Of a stretch of 64,000 nucleotides of DNA, positions 35,910 through 44,000 are shown in pieces. This DNA is from Variovorax sp. dw_308 (GTDB lineage Bacteria > Pseudomonadota > Gammaproteobacteria > Burkholderiales > Burkholderiaceae_C). Position 1 is the first letter of the stretch. Each line of letters begins with the position of its first letter. The stretch is from assembly GCF_019207085.1 (NCBI RefSeq), contig NZ_JAATOM010000008.1:62001-126000 (forward strand), given 5' to 3'. The notes beneath the pieces were generated by a model that saw nothing but the letters and a program-made list of their open reading frames with translations, was not told the origin of the DNA and did not search any database. The translations under genes were made by a program, and so were the position numbers.

Positions 35910-36359
35910 GACGAAGCTCGGTAGCAACACGCGTTACGCAAAGTTTTTCGACGCGACATCGTGGGCCGGGTGCGTGTGGCGCGGGTACGGAAGATGTTTT
36001 GCGGTCGGTTCAAGTTCCGGACCGATCGCTACGCGCGATGAGCGCGATTCGCTGCTGCTACAGCGTTGCTTGCGGATGCTGGCGTTCAACGACGACACCG
36101 GAGGGACGTTGCGATCACGCCTGGCCCAAAGCGATCCAACGCATCTCACGTTGACTTGGCTGGACCATCCGAGGTATGGGAACGCCCCCCGCGGATCGAC
36201 AGTGTGCGCCGGGGCAAGTTCGACCTGAGATAGCGCGACGCCAGCTTCCGATACCCGATTTAGACCTGAAGGCGGGGCGTGTGGGCTCCGGAGCCGGATT
36301 TCCGGCTGAACACTTGATGGTGATAAAGCCCCAGCACAGGGCTTCTTCGCCGCAAGCTG
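35910..36359 (+). other. 450-base interval without a recognisable gene
   Basis: Between the candidate immunity gene and the convergent TRAP operon. Short open frames exist on both strands, but none has a ribosome site or a family-like sequence. Composition returns to high GC after about 35925. It may be the relic of a further VgrG-linked gene or an insertion scar. The TRAP-operon terminator lies at its right end. Confidence 0.6.
36321..36344 (-). terminator. Terminator of the TRAP transporter operon
   Basis: On the minus strand, 15 bases after the dctP-type stop: stem AAGCCC (36326-36331 as read on plus) and GGGCTT (36339-36344) with a 7-base loop, followed on the minus strand by TTTATCA. 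The short T-tract makes it moderate in strength. Confidence 0.65.
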
Positions 36360-37397
36360 TTACTGCTTCCTCGAAGCAATCGCCTTCTCGGCCTTGTTGA
36401 CCAGATCTGCCCCCACGGTCCCCTTCCACTTCGCATAGACCGGCCGGGTCGCCTTCACGAACGCCTCGCGCTCCGCGGGCGTCAGCTGCGTCACCGTCAC
36501 CCCCATCCCCTCGATTTCCTTCAGAAGCGGCTTGCCGGGTTCGATCAGCCCCTTGCGCGCAATCGCGATCTCCTGCTTCCCGGCATCAATCGCAGCCTGC
36601 CGCACGATTGCCTGGTCCGCCGGTGTCCACGACGCCCAGATCTCCTTGTTGACCACGAAAATCAGCGGGTCGGCGACGTTGCCCCAGGTGGTCATGAACT
36701 TCTGGCCCACGTTCTGCATCTTCAGCACGGTGAACAGGAACAGCGGGTTCTCCTGCCCATCGACCGCGCCGCTGGCCAATGCCGGTTGCGCATCGGCCCA
36801 GCTCATCTGCGTGGGGTTGGCGCCCAGCGCGGTGAACATGTCGGCGAACAGGGGCGAGCCGACCACGCGGATCTTCATGCCCTTCAGGTCATCGGGCGAC
36901 TTGATCGGCTTCTTCGAGTTGGTGACTTCGCGGTACCCGTTCTCGCCCCACGCGAGCGGCACCACGCCGGCCTTGTCGATGGTCGCGAAGATCTCCTTGC
37001 CCACCTCGCCTTGCGTCAGCGCATCGATTGCCGCGTAGTCGGGCATCAGGAACGGCAGCGAGAACAGGTTGAGCTGCTTCACCTGCGGCGACCAGTTGAT
37101 GGTCGAGCCGACGGCCATGTCGATCACGCCCTGGCGCAGCGCGCTGAACTCGCGCGTCTGGTCGCCCTGGATCAGCGAGACGCCGGGATACAGCTTGATG
37201 TTGATGCGGCCTTGCGTCCGTTCCTTCACCAGGTCCGCCCAGATCTTGCCGGCCTGGCCCCATGCCGTTGGCGGCGCCAGCACGAGCGACATCTTGTATT
37301 CGGGCTTGTAGGCTGTCTGCGCGGGCGCCGCGCCCGAGAACGTGGCAAGTGCGGTGGCAACGGCGGCAAGGCCGAGCAACGAACGGCGGAACTTCAT
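36360..37397 (-). CDS. TRAP transporter substrate-binding protein (DctP family)
   Basis: 345 residues. Signal peptide MKFRRSLLGLAAVATALATFSGAAPAQ. DctP marks: LYPGVSLIQGDQTREFSALRQGVIDMAVGS, KGMKIRVVGSPLFADMFTALGANPTQMSWADAQPALASGAVDGQENPL (with the Arg that contacts a carboxylate ligand), and GLIEPGKPLLKEIEGMGV. Periplasmic receptor for an organic acid, working with the two membrane subunits upstream on the minus strand. It is the last gene of the operon, 25 bases after dctM. Confidence 0.93.
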   Translation of the reverse strand: MKFRRSLLGLAAVATALATFSGAAPAQTAYKPEYKMSLVLAPPTAWGQAGKIWADLVKERTQGRINIKLYPGVSLIQGDQTREFSALRQGVIDMAVGSTINWSPQVKQLNLFSLPFLMPDYAAIDALTQGEVGKEIFATIDKAGVVPLAWGENGYREVTNSKKPIKSPDDLKGMKIRVVGSPLFADMFTALGANPTQMSWADAQPALASGAVDGQENPLFLFTVLKMQNVGQKFMTTWGNVADPLIFVVNKEIWASWTPADQAIVRQAAIDAGKQEIAIARKGLIEPGKPLLKEIEGMGVTVTQLTPAEREAFVKATRPVYAKWKGTVGADLVNKAEKAIASRKQ

Positions 37398-37422
37398 GTG
37401 GACTGTCTCCTGAGGAAAAAAA

Positions 37423-38721
37423 TCAATAACCGAGCTTGTTGGGAAGCCAGAGCGCGAGTTGCGGCCAGGCGATCACGGCCACCATCACGAGGAACATCGC
37501 GAACAGCATCCAGCCGACCCAGCGCACCGTGTCTTCCATGCGCACGTTGGCGATGCGGCACGACACCATCAGGTTCACGGCCAGCGGCGGGGTGAACTGG
37601 CCCAGCGCCACCTTCAGCGTGAGGATCACGCCGAACCACACCGGGTCCCATTTGTAGAACTGCACGATCGGCCACAGGAGCGGCACGAAGATCAGGAAGA
37701 TCGAGACGCCGTCGAGGAACATGCCAACGGTGATCAGCATCACGATCAATAACGACAGCACGCCGTATTCGCCGAGGCCCGAATTGGTGATCGCCTTGGC
37801 AACGGGGTCGATCACGCCGAGCGTCGAGAGCGAATACGCAAAGATGCCCGCGAGCGACACCACCAGCAGGATCACCGCCGACAGTTCACCCGACTCGCGC
37901 AGGATCACGAACAGGTCCTTCACCTTGATCGTGCGGTAGATCACCATGCCCACGAACAGGCCGTAGAACACCGCGACCACGGCCGCTTCGGTCGGCGTGA
38001 ACCAGCCCGCGCGCATGCCGCCGAGGATCAGCACCGGCGCGGCCAGGCCCCAGGTGGCTTCACGGAAGCTCTTCCAGAACTCGGGGCGCGGCAATGTCGC
38101 TTCGAGTGCGCCCATCTTGTTGGAGCGCGCCATCCACACCGCCGGGATGATCAGCGCGAGTCCGGCCAGGATGCCGGGGATCATTCCGGCCGCGAACAGC
38201 GCTGGCACCGACGCGGTCGGCACCATCACCGAGTACACGATGAAGGCCACAGAGGGCGGAATGAGGATGTCGGTCGCGGCCGCGGCGCCGACCACGCTGG
38301 CCGAGAACGCAGGCGGGTAGCCGGCGCGGGACATCGCGGCGATCATCACCGCGCCGACAGCCGCCGCATTGGCCGGGCCGGAGCCCGAGATGCCGCCCAG
38401 GAACATCGCCACCAGGATCGCCACCAGAGGCAGCATGCCCGGCCCGCGCCCGACGATGGCAATCGCGAAGTTCACGAGGCGCAGCGCCACGCCCGAGCGG
38501 TCGAAGATCGAGCCGACCAGCACGAACATCGGGATCGCCAGCAGCGGGTACTTGCCCAGGCCCGCATAGAAGTTCTGCGGCACGGCCAGCAGGCCGAACC
38601 ATTGCGCGTCCCCGTTGGCCAGCGCGATGCACGCCGCACCGGCCAGCCCGAGCGCCGCGCCGATCGGCACGCCGACGAGCATCATCACGACGAAGGCGAC
38701 GAAGAGCAGGGTTGCGATCAT
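37423..38721 (-). CDS. TRAP transporter large permease (DctM family)
   Basis: 432 residues, about 12 membrane helices starting directly at the N-terminus (MIATLLFVAFVVMMLVGVPIGAALG). Typical motifs: LFLGGISGSGPANAAAVG-type segment (about 107-122), PPSVAFIVYSVMVPTASVPALFAAGMIPG, and the closing VNLMVSCRIA. It is the ion-coupled transport subunit. The start overlaps the stop of the small permease gene by four bases (ATGA), showing translational coupling. Confidence 0.94.
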   Translation of the reverse strand: MIATLLFVAFVVMMLVGVPIGAALGLAGAACIALANGDAQWFGLLAVPQNFYAGLGKYPLLAIPMFVLVGSIFDRSGVALRLVNFAIAIVGRGPGMLPLVAILVAMFLGGISGSGPANAAAVGAVMIAAMSRAGYPPAFSASVVGAAAATDILIPPSVAFIVYSVMVPTASVPALFAAGMIPGILAGLALIIPAVWMARSNKMGALEATLPRPEFWKSFREATWGLAAPVLILGGMRAGWFTPTEAAVVAVFYGLFVGMVIYRTIKVKDLFVILRESGELSAVILLVVSLAGIFAYSLSTLGVIDPVAKAITNSGLGEYGVLSLLIVMLITVGMFLDGVSIFLIFVPLLWPIVQFYKWDPVWFGVILTLKVALGQFTPPLAVNLMVSCRIANVRMEDTVRWVGWMLFAMFLVMVAVIAWPQLALWLPNKLGY

Positions 38722-39272
38722 TCAGCTTCCTTGCTGTCGCGGCGACCCCGGCGCACGAACAGCCCGCAGGCCCGCAGCGCAATCGCCGTCGACACGATCG
38801 GCAGCCAGATCGAATACCACCATTGCGGCACGCCGATCCCGGGCGAGGTCTCCTCGAACTTGTAGTCGTCCCACACCATCCGCAGGCTCAGCCCGGCGAT
38901 CAGGAAGAACAGCGCCGCGACCATCACCGCGCCGAACTGCGACAGCCGCTTGCGCCGCGCCATCGAGCCGCTCTCGGAAAAGTACTCGATGCGGATGTGT
39001 CGGTCGCGCGCCACCGCGGCGGAGCCGGCCACCATCGCCAGCAGGATCATCAGGAAGACCGAGAACTCCTCGGTCCAGGCAAAAGAGGAGTCGGTGAAAT
39101 AGCGCACCACCACGTTCGCGAAGGTGATGCAGGCCAGCAGGCCCATGATGATCACGGTGGCCCAATCCTCGATGGCCAGCGGCACCTTGACCGGTTCGTC
39201 GGCGGATTCGATATCGGGGGGCAGGGGACTCGCGGCGTCCAGTACGGGGCCGGATTCGGTGGGAGAAGACAT
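38718..39272 (-). CDS. TRAP transporter small permease (DctQ family)
   Basis: 184 residues. A polar N-terminal tail of about 33 residues is followed by four membrane helices; the DctQ signature FANVVVRYFTDSSFAWTEEFSVFLMILLAMVAGSAAVARDRHIRIEYF is complete. First gene of the minus-strand TRAP operon (Q-M-P order). The ligand is probably a carboxylate but cannot be specified. Confidence 0.93.
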   Translation of the reverse strand: MSSPTESGPVLDAASPLPPDIESADEPVKVPLAIEDWATVIIMGLLACITFANVVVRYFTDSSFAWTEEFSVFLMILLAMVAGSAAVARDRHIRIEYFSESGSMARRKRLSQFGAVMVAALFFLIAGLSLRMVWDDYKFEETSPGIGVPQWWYSIWLPIVSTAIALRACGLFVRRGRRDSKEAE

Positions 39273-39393
39273 TGGGGGAATGGGGAAGGGGACCGCGCCC
39301 GCCAGTCGGGCATGTTGGCGCGCCGAATGCTAACTGCAGTGAAATTTCAGGCCCATAGGGCTTACCTTGACCGGCCCTGCCGCCCTGCCGCGT

Positions 39394-39768
39394 CTATGTC
39401 AACTTGCCGACTTCCTGCTCCCAGTGACGCCCGTCGAAGGGCACGATCTCTGGCGATTCGGCTTGCAGGTCATAGTCGTCCAGGCAGCGCACGTTCACGG
39501 TGTAGAGCTCGGGCGCGGCGCGCGGGCGGGTGAAGGTGTGGATGCCGCACACGGTGCAGAAGTGGTGCTTGGCGACGCGCGTGCCGAACTGGTAGGTGCC
39601 GAGCGTCTCGTCGCCGCCGAGCAGCCGGAAATTCTCGGGCGCCACGCGGTGGTGCAGGATGCCTTTCTTCGTACAGACCGAGCAGTTGCACTGCGTGACG
39701 CGATCGATCACGGTGTCGATCTCGAAACGGATGGCGCCGCAATGGCAGCTTCCTTGATAGGTGGGCAT
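39394..39768 (-). CDS. GFA/CENP-V domain protein (zinc-binding, S-(hydroxymethyl)glutathione synthase-like)
   Basis: 124 residues. The Cys arrangement of the GFA family is intact: CHCGAIRF (structural zinc), CNCSVCTKKGI, and FCTVCGIHTFTRPRA. Founding members were linked to formaldehyde-glutathione chemistry, but most single-domain GFA proteins have no proven activity. It is divergent from pyrC with about 60 bases between the starts. Confidence 0.9.
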   Translation of the reverse strand: MPTYQGSCHCGAIRFEIDTVIDRVTQCNCSVCTKKGILHHRVAPENFRLLGGDETLGTYQFGTRVAKHHFCTVCGIHTFTRPRAAPELYTVNVRCLDDYDLQAESPEIVPFDGRHWEQEVGKLT

Positions 39769-39828
39769 CGGCTGATGCTACGTCGCGGCGCCGCGCGATG
39801 CGATGGGATCGGGTGGGAGAATTGCCCC

Positions 39829-40869
39829 ATGACCCGCCCCGCAGACACCCTCACCATCACCCGTCCCGACGACTGGCACCTGCACGTGCGCGACGGCGCC
39901 GCGCTCGAAGCGGTCGTGCCGCATTCGGCCCGCCAGTTCGGCCGCGCGCTGATCATGCCCAACCTGCGCCCGCCCGTGACCACCGCGCGGCAGGCGATGG
40001 ACTACCGCGAGCGCATCCTCGCCGCGGTGCCGTCCGGCACGACGTTCGAGCCCGTGATGTCGCTCTACCTCACCGACAAGCTGCCGCCGGAAGAGATAGC
40101 GCTCGCGGCCCAGGCCGGCGTGCGAGCCCTCAAGCTGTATCCGGCCGGCGCCACCACCAACAGCGATGCCGGCGTGACCGACATCCGCAAGACCTACAAG
40201 ACGCTGGAGGCGATGCAGAAGCACGGCCTGCTGCTGCTGATCCACGGCGAAGTGACCGACCCGTCCATCGACCTGTTCGACCGCGAAGCCGCTTTCGTCG
40301 ATCGCGTGATGATCCCGCTGCGCCGCGACTTCCCCGAACTCAAGATCGTGTTCGAGCACCTGACCACGAAGGAGGGCGCGCATTACGTGCGCGACGCCGG
40401 CAAGTTCACGGCCGCCACCATCACCGCGCACCACCTGCTCTACAACCGCAACGCCATCTTCACCGGCGGCATCCGCCCGCACTACTACTGCCTGCCGGTG
40501 CTCAAGCGCGAGACGCATCGCGTGGCCTTGGTCGAAGCAGCCACCAGCGGCAGCGACCGCTTCTTCCTCGGCACCGACAGCGCCCCGCATGCCGCGCACC
40601 TGAAGGAGCATGCGCTCGGCTGCGCAGGCTGCTACACCGCACTGACCGCGATCGAGTTGTATGCCGAGGCCTTCGACAATGTCGACGCCCTCGACAAGCT
40701 CGAAGGCTTCGCCAGCTTCCACGGCCCCGACTTCTACGGCCTGCCTCGCCACGCCGACACCATCACGCTGAAGCGCGAAACGTGGACCGTGCCCGAAACC
40801 GTCCCCTATGGCGACGCCACGCTGAAGCCTTTGCGCGGCGGCGAAACACTGAACTGGAAACTCACATGA
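39829..40869 (+). CDS. pyrC: Dihydroorotase, PyrC homodimeric type
   Basis: 346 residues from ATG 39829. Binuclear zinc enzyme of pyrimidine synthesis that closes carbamoyl-aspartate to dihydroorotate. Visible ligands: DDWHLHVRDG (HxH), carboxylated Lys in ALKLYPAGATTNSDAG (about 101-116), HGEVTD, EHLTTK, TAHHLL, and the catalytic Asp in FFLGTDSAPHAAHLKE (about 246-261). Length is as in E. coli PyrC. The stop overlaps the next start as ATGA. Confidence 0.95.
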   Translation: MTRPADTLTITRPDDWHLHVRDGAALEAVVPHSARQFGRALIMPNLRPPVTTARQAMDYRERILAAVPSGTTFEPVMSLYLTDKLPPEEIALAAQAGVRALKLYPAGATTNSDAGVTDIRKTYKTLEAMQKHGLLLLIHGEVTDPSIDLFDREAAFVDRVMIPLRRDFPELKIVFEHLTTKEGAHYVRDAGKFTAATITAHHLLYNRNAIFTGGIRPHYYCLPVLKRETHRVALVEAATSGSDRFFLGTDSAPHAAHLKEHALGCAGCYTALTAIELYAEAFDNVDALDKLEGFASFHGPDFYGLPRHADTITLKRETWTVPETVPYGDATLKPLRGGETLNWKLT

Positions 40870-41696
40870 ACGACATGCCCAAGGTGATGCTCCTGATCGA
40901 CGCCGACAACGTCTCGGCCGACGTGATGGAGCAGGCGGTGCACAAGGTGCTGGCCGAGCACGGCCACCTGCACGTGCGACGTGCCTACTGCACCGCTGAA
41001 GTCGCCTTGAAGCATCAGTTGGTGTTCAAGCGCCTTGGCGTGCGGCCGATGGTGAACCTCGCCGCAGGCAAGAACAGCACCGACATCGCGCTTGCCGTCG
41101 ACGCGATGGACCTGGCCGTCAGCGAGCGGCCACAGGTCGTGTACCTGGTGTCGTCGGATTCCGATTTCGCGCCGCTCGTGATCCGCCTGCGCGAGAAGGG
41201 CTGCCGCGTCTGTGGCATCGGCCAGCAGGGCAAGACGGGCGACGAGACCACCACGGCCTATGACGAGTTCACGGACCTGCAGCACCACGGCAAGGGCGAT
41301 CGCCCGGCCGCCGCTGCAGCGCCATCGATGCCCGCCGCGCGCACCGCGGGTCGCAAGACCGCGGCGAAGGCCGCGAAAAGTGGCGCTGCGAGTGACAGCC
41401 CGGCAAAGACGCCGCGCGCCAAGGCCGCTCCTGCCTCAAAGAAGGCCAAGACTGCAGCGAAGAAAAGCGCCAAGGCATCGGCCGCATCCGAAGCCGCCGA
41501 ATTCATACTCCAGGCTGTGCCCGCCTTGCGCGGTGGCAACGAGGTCGCGCTGAACGACATCGCCCAGGCCCTGCGCGCGGCCAAGCTGCTCGGCAAGCGC
41601 GCCAGTTCCATCAAGCTGTTCGAGCAACTGCCCGCGGAATTCGCCGTGCTGCAGCACCCGGACCGCATCCGCTGGATCGGCACGCCCGCACCCTGA
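40866..41696 (+). CDS. NYN-domain (PIN-like nuclease) protein with C-terminal OST-HTH-like domain
   Basis: 276 residues. The N-terminal NYN domain (about 1-135) has the acidic PIN-fold residues: LLIDADNVSADVM, KNSTDIALAVDAMDLAV, and YLVSSDSDFAPLVIRLREKG. A Lys/Ala/Pro-rich linker (about 140-205) is followed by a winged-helix-like end (ALNDIAQALRAAKLLGKRASSIKLFEQLPAEFAVLQHPDRIRW) resembling OST-HTH/LOTUS domains. Such proteins are predicted to bind or cleave RNA. The ATGA overlap with pyrC couples it to pyrimidine synthesis, which is unexplained. Confidence 0.88.
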   Translation: MNDMPKVMLLIDADNVSADVMEQAVHKVLAEHGHLHVRRAYCTAEVALKHQLVFKRLGVRPMVNLAAGKNSTDIALAVDAMDLAVSERPQVVYLVSSDSDFAPLVIRLREKGCRVCGIGQQGKTGDETTTAYDEFTDLQHHGKGDRPAAAAAPSMPAARTAGRKTAAKAAKSGAASDSPAKTPRAKAAPASKKAKTAAKKSAKASAASEAAEFILQAVPALRGGNEVALNDIAQALRAAKLLGKRASSIKLFEQLPAEFAVLQHPDRIRWIGTPAP

Positions 41697-41700
41697 GCGT

Positions 41701-42435
41701 GTGGCCCCCGTCGACTGGTCCCGAGAGTGGCTGACGCCGTGGCACGTGCCGGGCGAATCGCTGGAACTCGCTGCCAGGCGCGCGTCGACCGCAGCGGCAT
41801 TGCTGCAAGCAGCGCCGCCCGGCCTGCCGCGCTTCGTGCCGCACGACCATCTGCCCACCGGCGAAGCCTACGAAGCCTTCATCCACCGCACCGGCACCGT
41901 GCCCACGCGCGACAACCTTCATGACTTCTTCAACGGCCTCGTCTGGTTGAACGCCCCGCAGGCCAAGCGCCGCTTGAACCAGTTGCAGGCCGGCGAAATC
42001 ACACGCACCGGCATCGGCGCCACGCGCGGCCGCTTGCGCGACGCGCTCACGCTGTTCGACGAAAACGGCGCTGTGCTCGATGCGCCGCCCGCGCTCTGGC
42101 AGGCGCTCGTCGCACGCGACTGGCAGCGCCTTTTCGTCACCGACCGCGCGTTGTGGCAGCAATCGCGGCTGCTCATCTTCGGCCATGCCCTGATGGAAAA
42201 ACTGGTCTTTCCGCGCAAGCAGGCCACGGCCCATGTGCTACTCGCGCCGGGCCCCGATCCCTCCATCGCCAATGACGACGCGGCCATCGCCGCCGCACTC
42301 GACGCCACGCACCTCGCGACCAAGCCCTTCGTGCCGCTGCCGGTGCTCGGCGTGCCCGGCTGGTGGGCCGACAACACGAACTTTTGCTTCTATGATGACT
42401 CCGACGTTTTTCGTCCACGCCGCTCCCCTGAGTAG
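41701..42435 (+). CDS. DUF3025 family protein
   Basis: 244 residues from GTG 41701, four bases after the NYN gene. The family core is seen in GEAYEAFIHRTGTVPTRDNLHDFFNGLVWLNAPQAKRRLN (about 58-97) and in the closing FVPLPVLGVPGWWADNTNFCFYDDSDVFRPRR. It is conserved in betaproteobacteria and has no established function. No signal peptide or membrane segment is seen. Confidence 0.88.
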   Translation: MAPVDWSREWLTPWHVPGESLELAARRASTAAALLQAAPPGLPRFVPHDHLPTGEAYEAFIHRTGTVPTRDNLHDFFNGLVWLNAPQAKRRLNQLQAGEITRTGIGATRGRLRDALTLFDENGAVLDAPPALWQALVARDWQRLFVTDRALWQQSRLLIFGHALMEKLVFPRKQATAHVLLAPGPDPSIANDDAAIAAALDATHLATKPFVPLPVLGVPGWWADNTNFCFYDDSDVFRPRRSPE

Positions 42436-42469
42436 AAGAACAACCCACACGGGATCGCGTTGAGCGCAG

Positions 42470-42497
42470 CTTGAATCGGCCCGTCCGGCCCTCATCT
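42470..42497 (+). promoter_or_regulatory. Sigma-32-like heat-shock promoter of htpX
   Basis: CTTGAA (42470-42475) and CCCTCATCT (42489-42497) with a 13-base spacer, close to the sigma-32 pattern CTTGAA / CCCCATNT. It lies about 40 bases upstream of the htpX start, and htpX is a heat-shock gene in E. coli. Assignment is by pattern only. Confidence 0.55.
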
Positions 42498-42538
42498 GCG
42501 CGCTGGTGTCACACGGTGTTCCCCACGGAGAAATCAAC

Positions 42539-43414
42539 TTGAAACGCATCCTTCTTTTCGTCCTGACCAACGTCCTCGTTGTCACGGTGCTCGGCGTGGT
42601 CGCCAGCCTGCTGGGCGTCAACCGCTTCCTCACGGCCAACGGGCTCAACCTCACGTCGCTGCTCGGCTTCGCGCTGGTGATGGGCTTCGGCGGCGCGATC
42701 ATCTCGCTGCTCATCAGCAAGCCGATGGCCAAGTGGTCCTCCGGCCTGCGCATGATCGACAACCCGCAGAACGCCGACGAAGCCTGGATCGTCGACACCG
42801 TGCGCAAGTTCGCCGACAAGGCCGGCATCGGCATGCCGGAAGTCGGCATCTTCGAAGGCGAGCCCAATGCCTTTGCCACGGGCGCCTTCAAGAACTCGTC
42901 GCTCGTCGCGGTGTCGACCGGCCTGCTGCAAGGCATGACCCACGAAGAGATCGAAGCCGTGATCGGCCACGAGGTGGCGCACATCGCGAATGGCGACATG
43001 GTCACGATGACGCTGATCCAGGGCGTGATGAACACCTTCGTGGTGTTCCTGTCGCGCGTGATCGGCTACGCGGTCGATTCATTCCTGCGCCGCGGCGACG
43101 ACCGCAGCTCGGGCCCCGGCATCGGCTACATGATCACGACCATCGTGCTCGACATCGTGCTCGGCTTTGCCGCCGCCATCGTGGTGGCCTGGTTCTCGCG
43201 CCAGCGCGAGTTCCGCGCCGACGCCGGTGCCGCCCAGCTCATGGGCCGCAAGCAGCCGATGATGAATGCGCTGGCCCGCCTGGGCGGCCTGCCGGCCGGC
43301 GAGTTGCCGAAGGCGGTGGAGGCCATGGGCATCACCGGCAAGATGGGCCAATTGTTCGCTACGCACCCGCCGATCGAAGAGCGCATCGCGGCACTGCAGA
43401 ACGCGCAGGGTTGA
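42539..43414 (+). CDS. htpX: Membrane zinc protease HtpX
   Basis: 291 residues with a TTG start at 42539 (GGAG ten bases before); the family begins MKRILLFVLTN, which fixes this start although an ATG-like frame opens 33 bases earlier. Two N-terminal membrane helices, then the M48 catalytic motif HEVAHIANGD (about 140-149), two more helices, and the third zinc ligand Glu in FRADAGAAQLMGRKQPM. It degrades misfolded inner-membrane proteins with FtsH. The upstream sequence resembles a heat-shock promoter. Confidence 0.95.
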   Translation: MKRILLFVLTNVLVVTVLGVVASLLGVNRFLTANGLNLTSLLGFALVMGFGGAIISLLISKPMAKWSSGLRMIDNPQNADEAWIVDTVRKFADKAGIGMPEVGIFEGEPNAFATGAFKNSSLVAVSTGLLQGMTHEEIEAVIGHEVAHIANGDMVTMTLIQGVMNTFVVFLSRVIGYAVDSFLRRGDDRSSGPGIGYMITTIVLDIVLGFAAAIVVAWFSRQREFRADAGAAQLMGRKQPMMNALARLGGLPAGELPKAVEAMGITGKMGQLFATHPPIEERIAALQNAQG

Positions 43415-43445
43415 GGCGAGAAAACCGATCGCGCAGGGGCCGCGC

Positions 43446-44000
43446 TCAGCAGCCGGATGGCACGGTCGCCCGGCGCCCGATCAACAACCGGAACGGCAGC
43501 AGCATCAGCACGCCGACGCCGAGCTTGACCATCAGGTCACCCGCCGCCCAGCTGAGCCACGGTCCGCCTTCGCCCGCAAAGGCAATCCCCCAGAACACGA
43601 TGCTGTCGAGCACTGCCGCGACGATGGTGGCGACCAGCGGCCCGCGCCACCACAACGCGCGGCGCAACCGGTCGAACACGCGGATATCCAGCAATTGCGA
43701 CGCGATGAATGCGAGGCCCGATGCCAGCGCGATGCGCACCGGCGCGAGCGCCAGCGATGCGACGACGGCCACCGCGAATCCGAACCAGGCCACGCGGCGC
43801 GCCACGCCTGGGCCGAATCGCCGGTTGACCAGGTCGCTCACCAGATAGGCCACCGGGTAGGTGAAGGCGCCCCAGGTCAGCCAGTCGTTGATGGCGAACT
43901 GCACGAGGATGTTGGAGGCCAGCACCACCACGGCCATGGCCAGCGTGGCCGCGGCGAACTGGACCATCGAAGGGCGGGCGAAGAAGGGCATCGGCTGCAT
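43446..44000 (-). CDS. Queuosine precursor transporter, VUT/YhhQ family
   Basis: 184 residues from ATG 44000, sharing one base with the upstream stop (TGATG), so translation is coupled. About six membrane helices. Family marks: NILVQFAINDWLTWGAFTYPVAYLVSDLVNRRFG (about 29-62) and GLAFIASQLLDIRVFDRLRR (about 94-113), the latter near-identical in YhhQ proteins that import preQ0/preQ1. It converges on htpX. Confidence 0.9.
   Translation of the reverse strand: MQPMPFFARPSMVQFAAATLAMAVVVLASNILVQFAINDWLTWGAFTYPVAYLVSDLVNRRFGPGVARRVAWFGFAVAVVASLALAPVRIALASGLAFIASQLLDIRVFDRLRRALWWRGPLVATIVAAVLDSIVFWGIAFAGEGGPWLSWAAGDLMVKLGVGVLMLLPFRLLIGRRATVPSGC

Noticed and set aside
35833..36228. 131-codon open frame after the candidate immunity gene
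   Set aside because: It starts inside the preceding gene without a ribosome site and shows no recognisable domain or consistent codon use.
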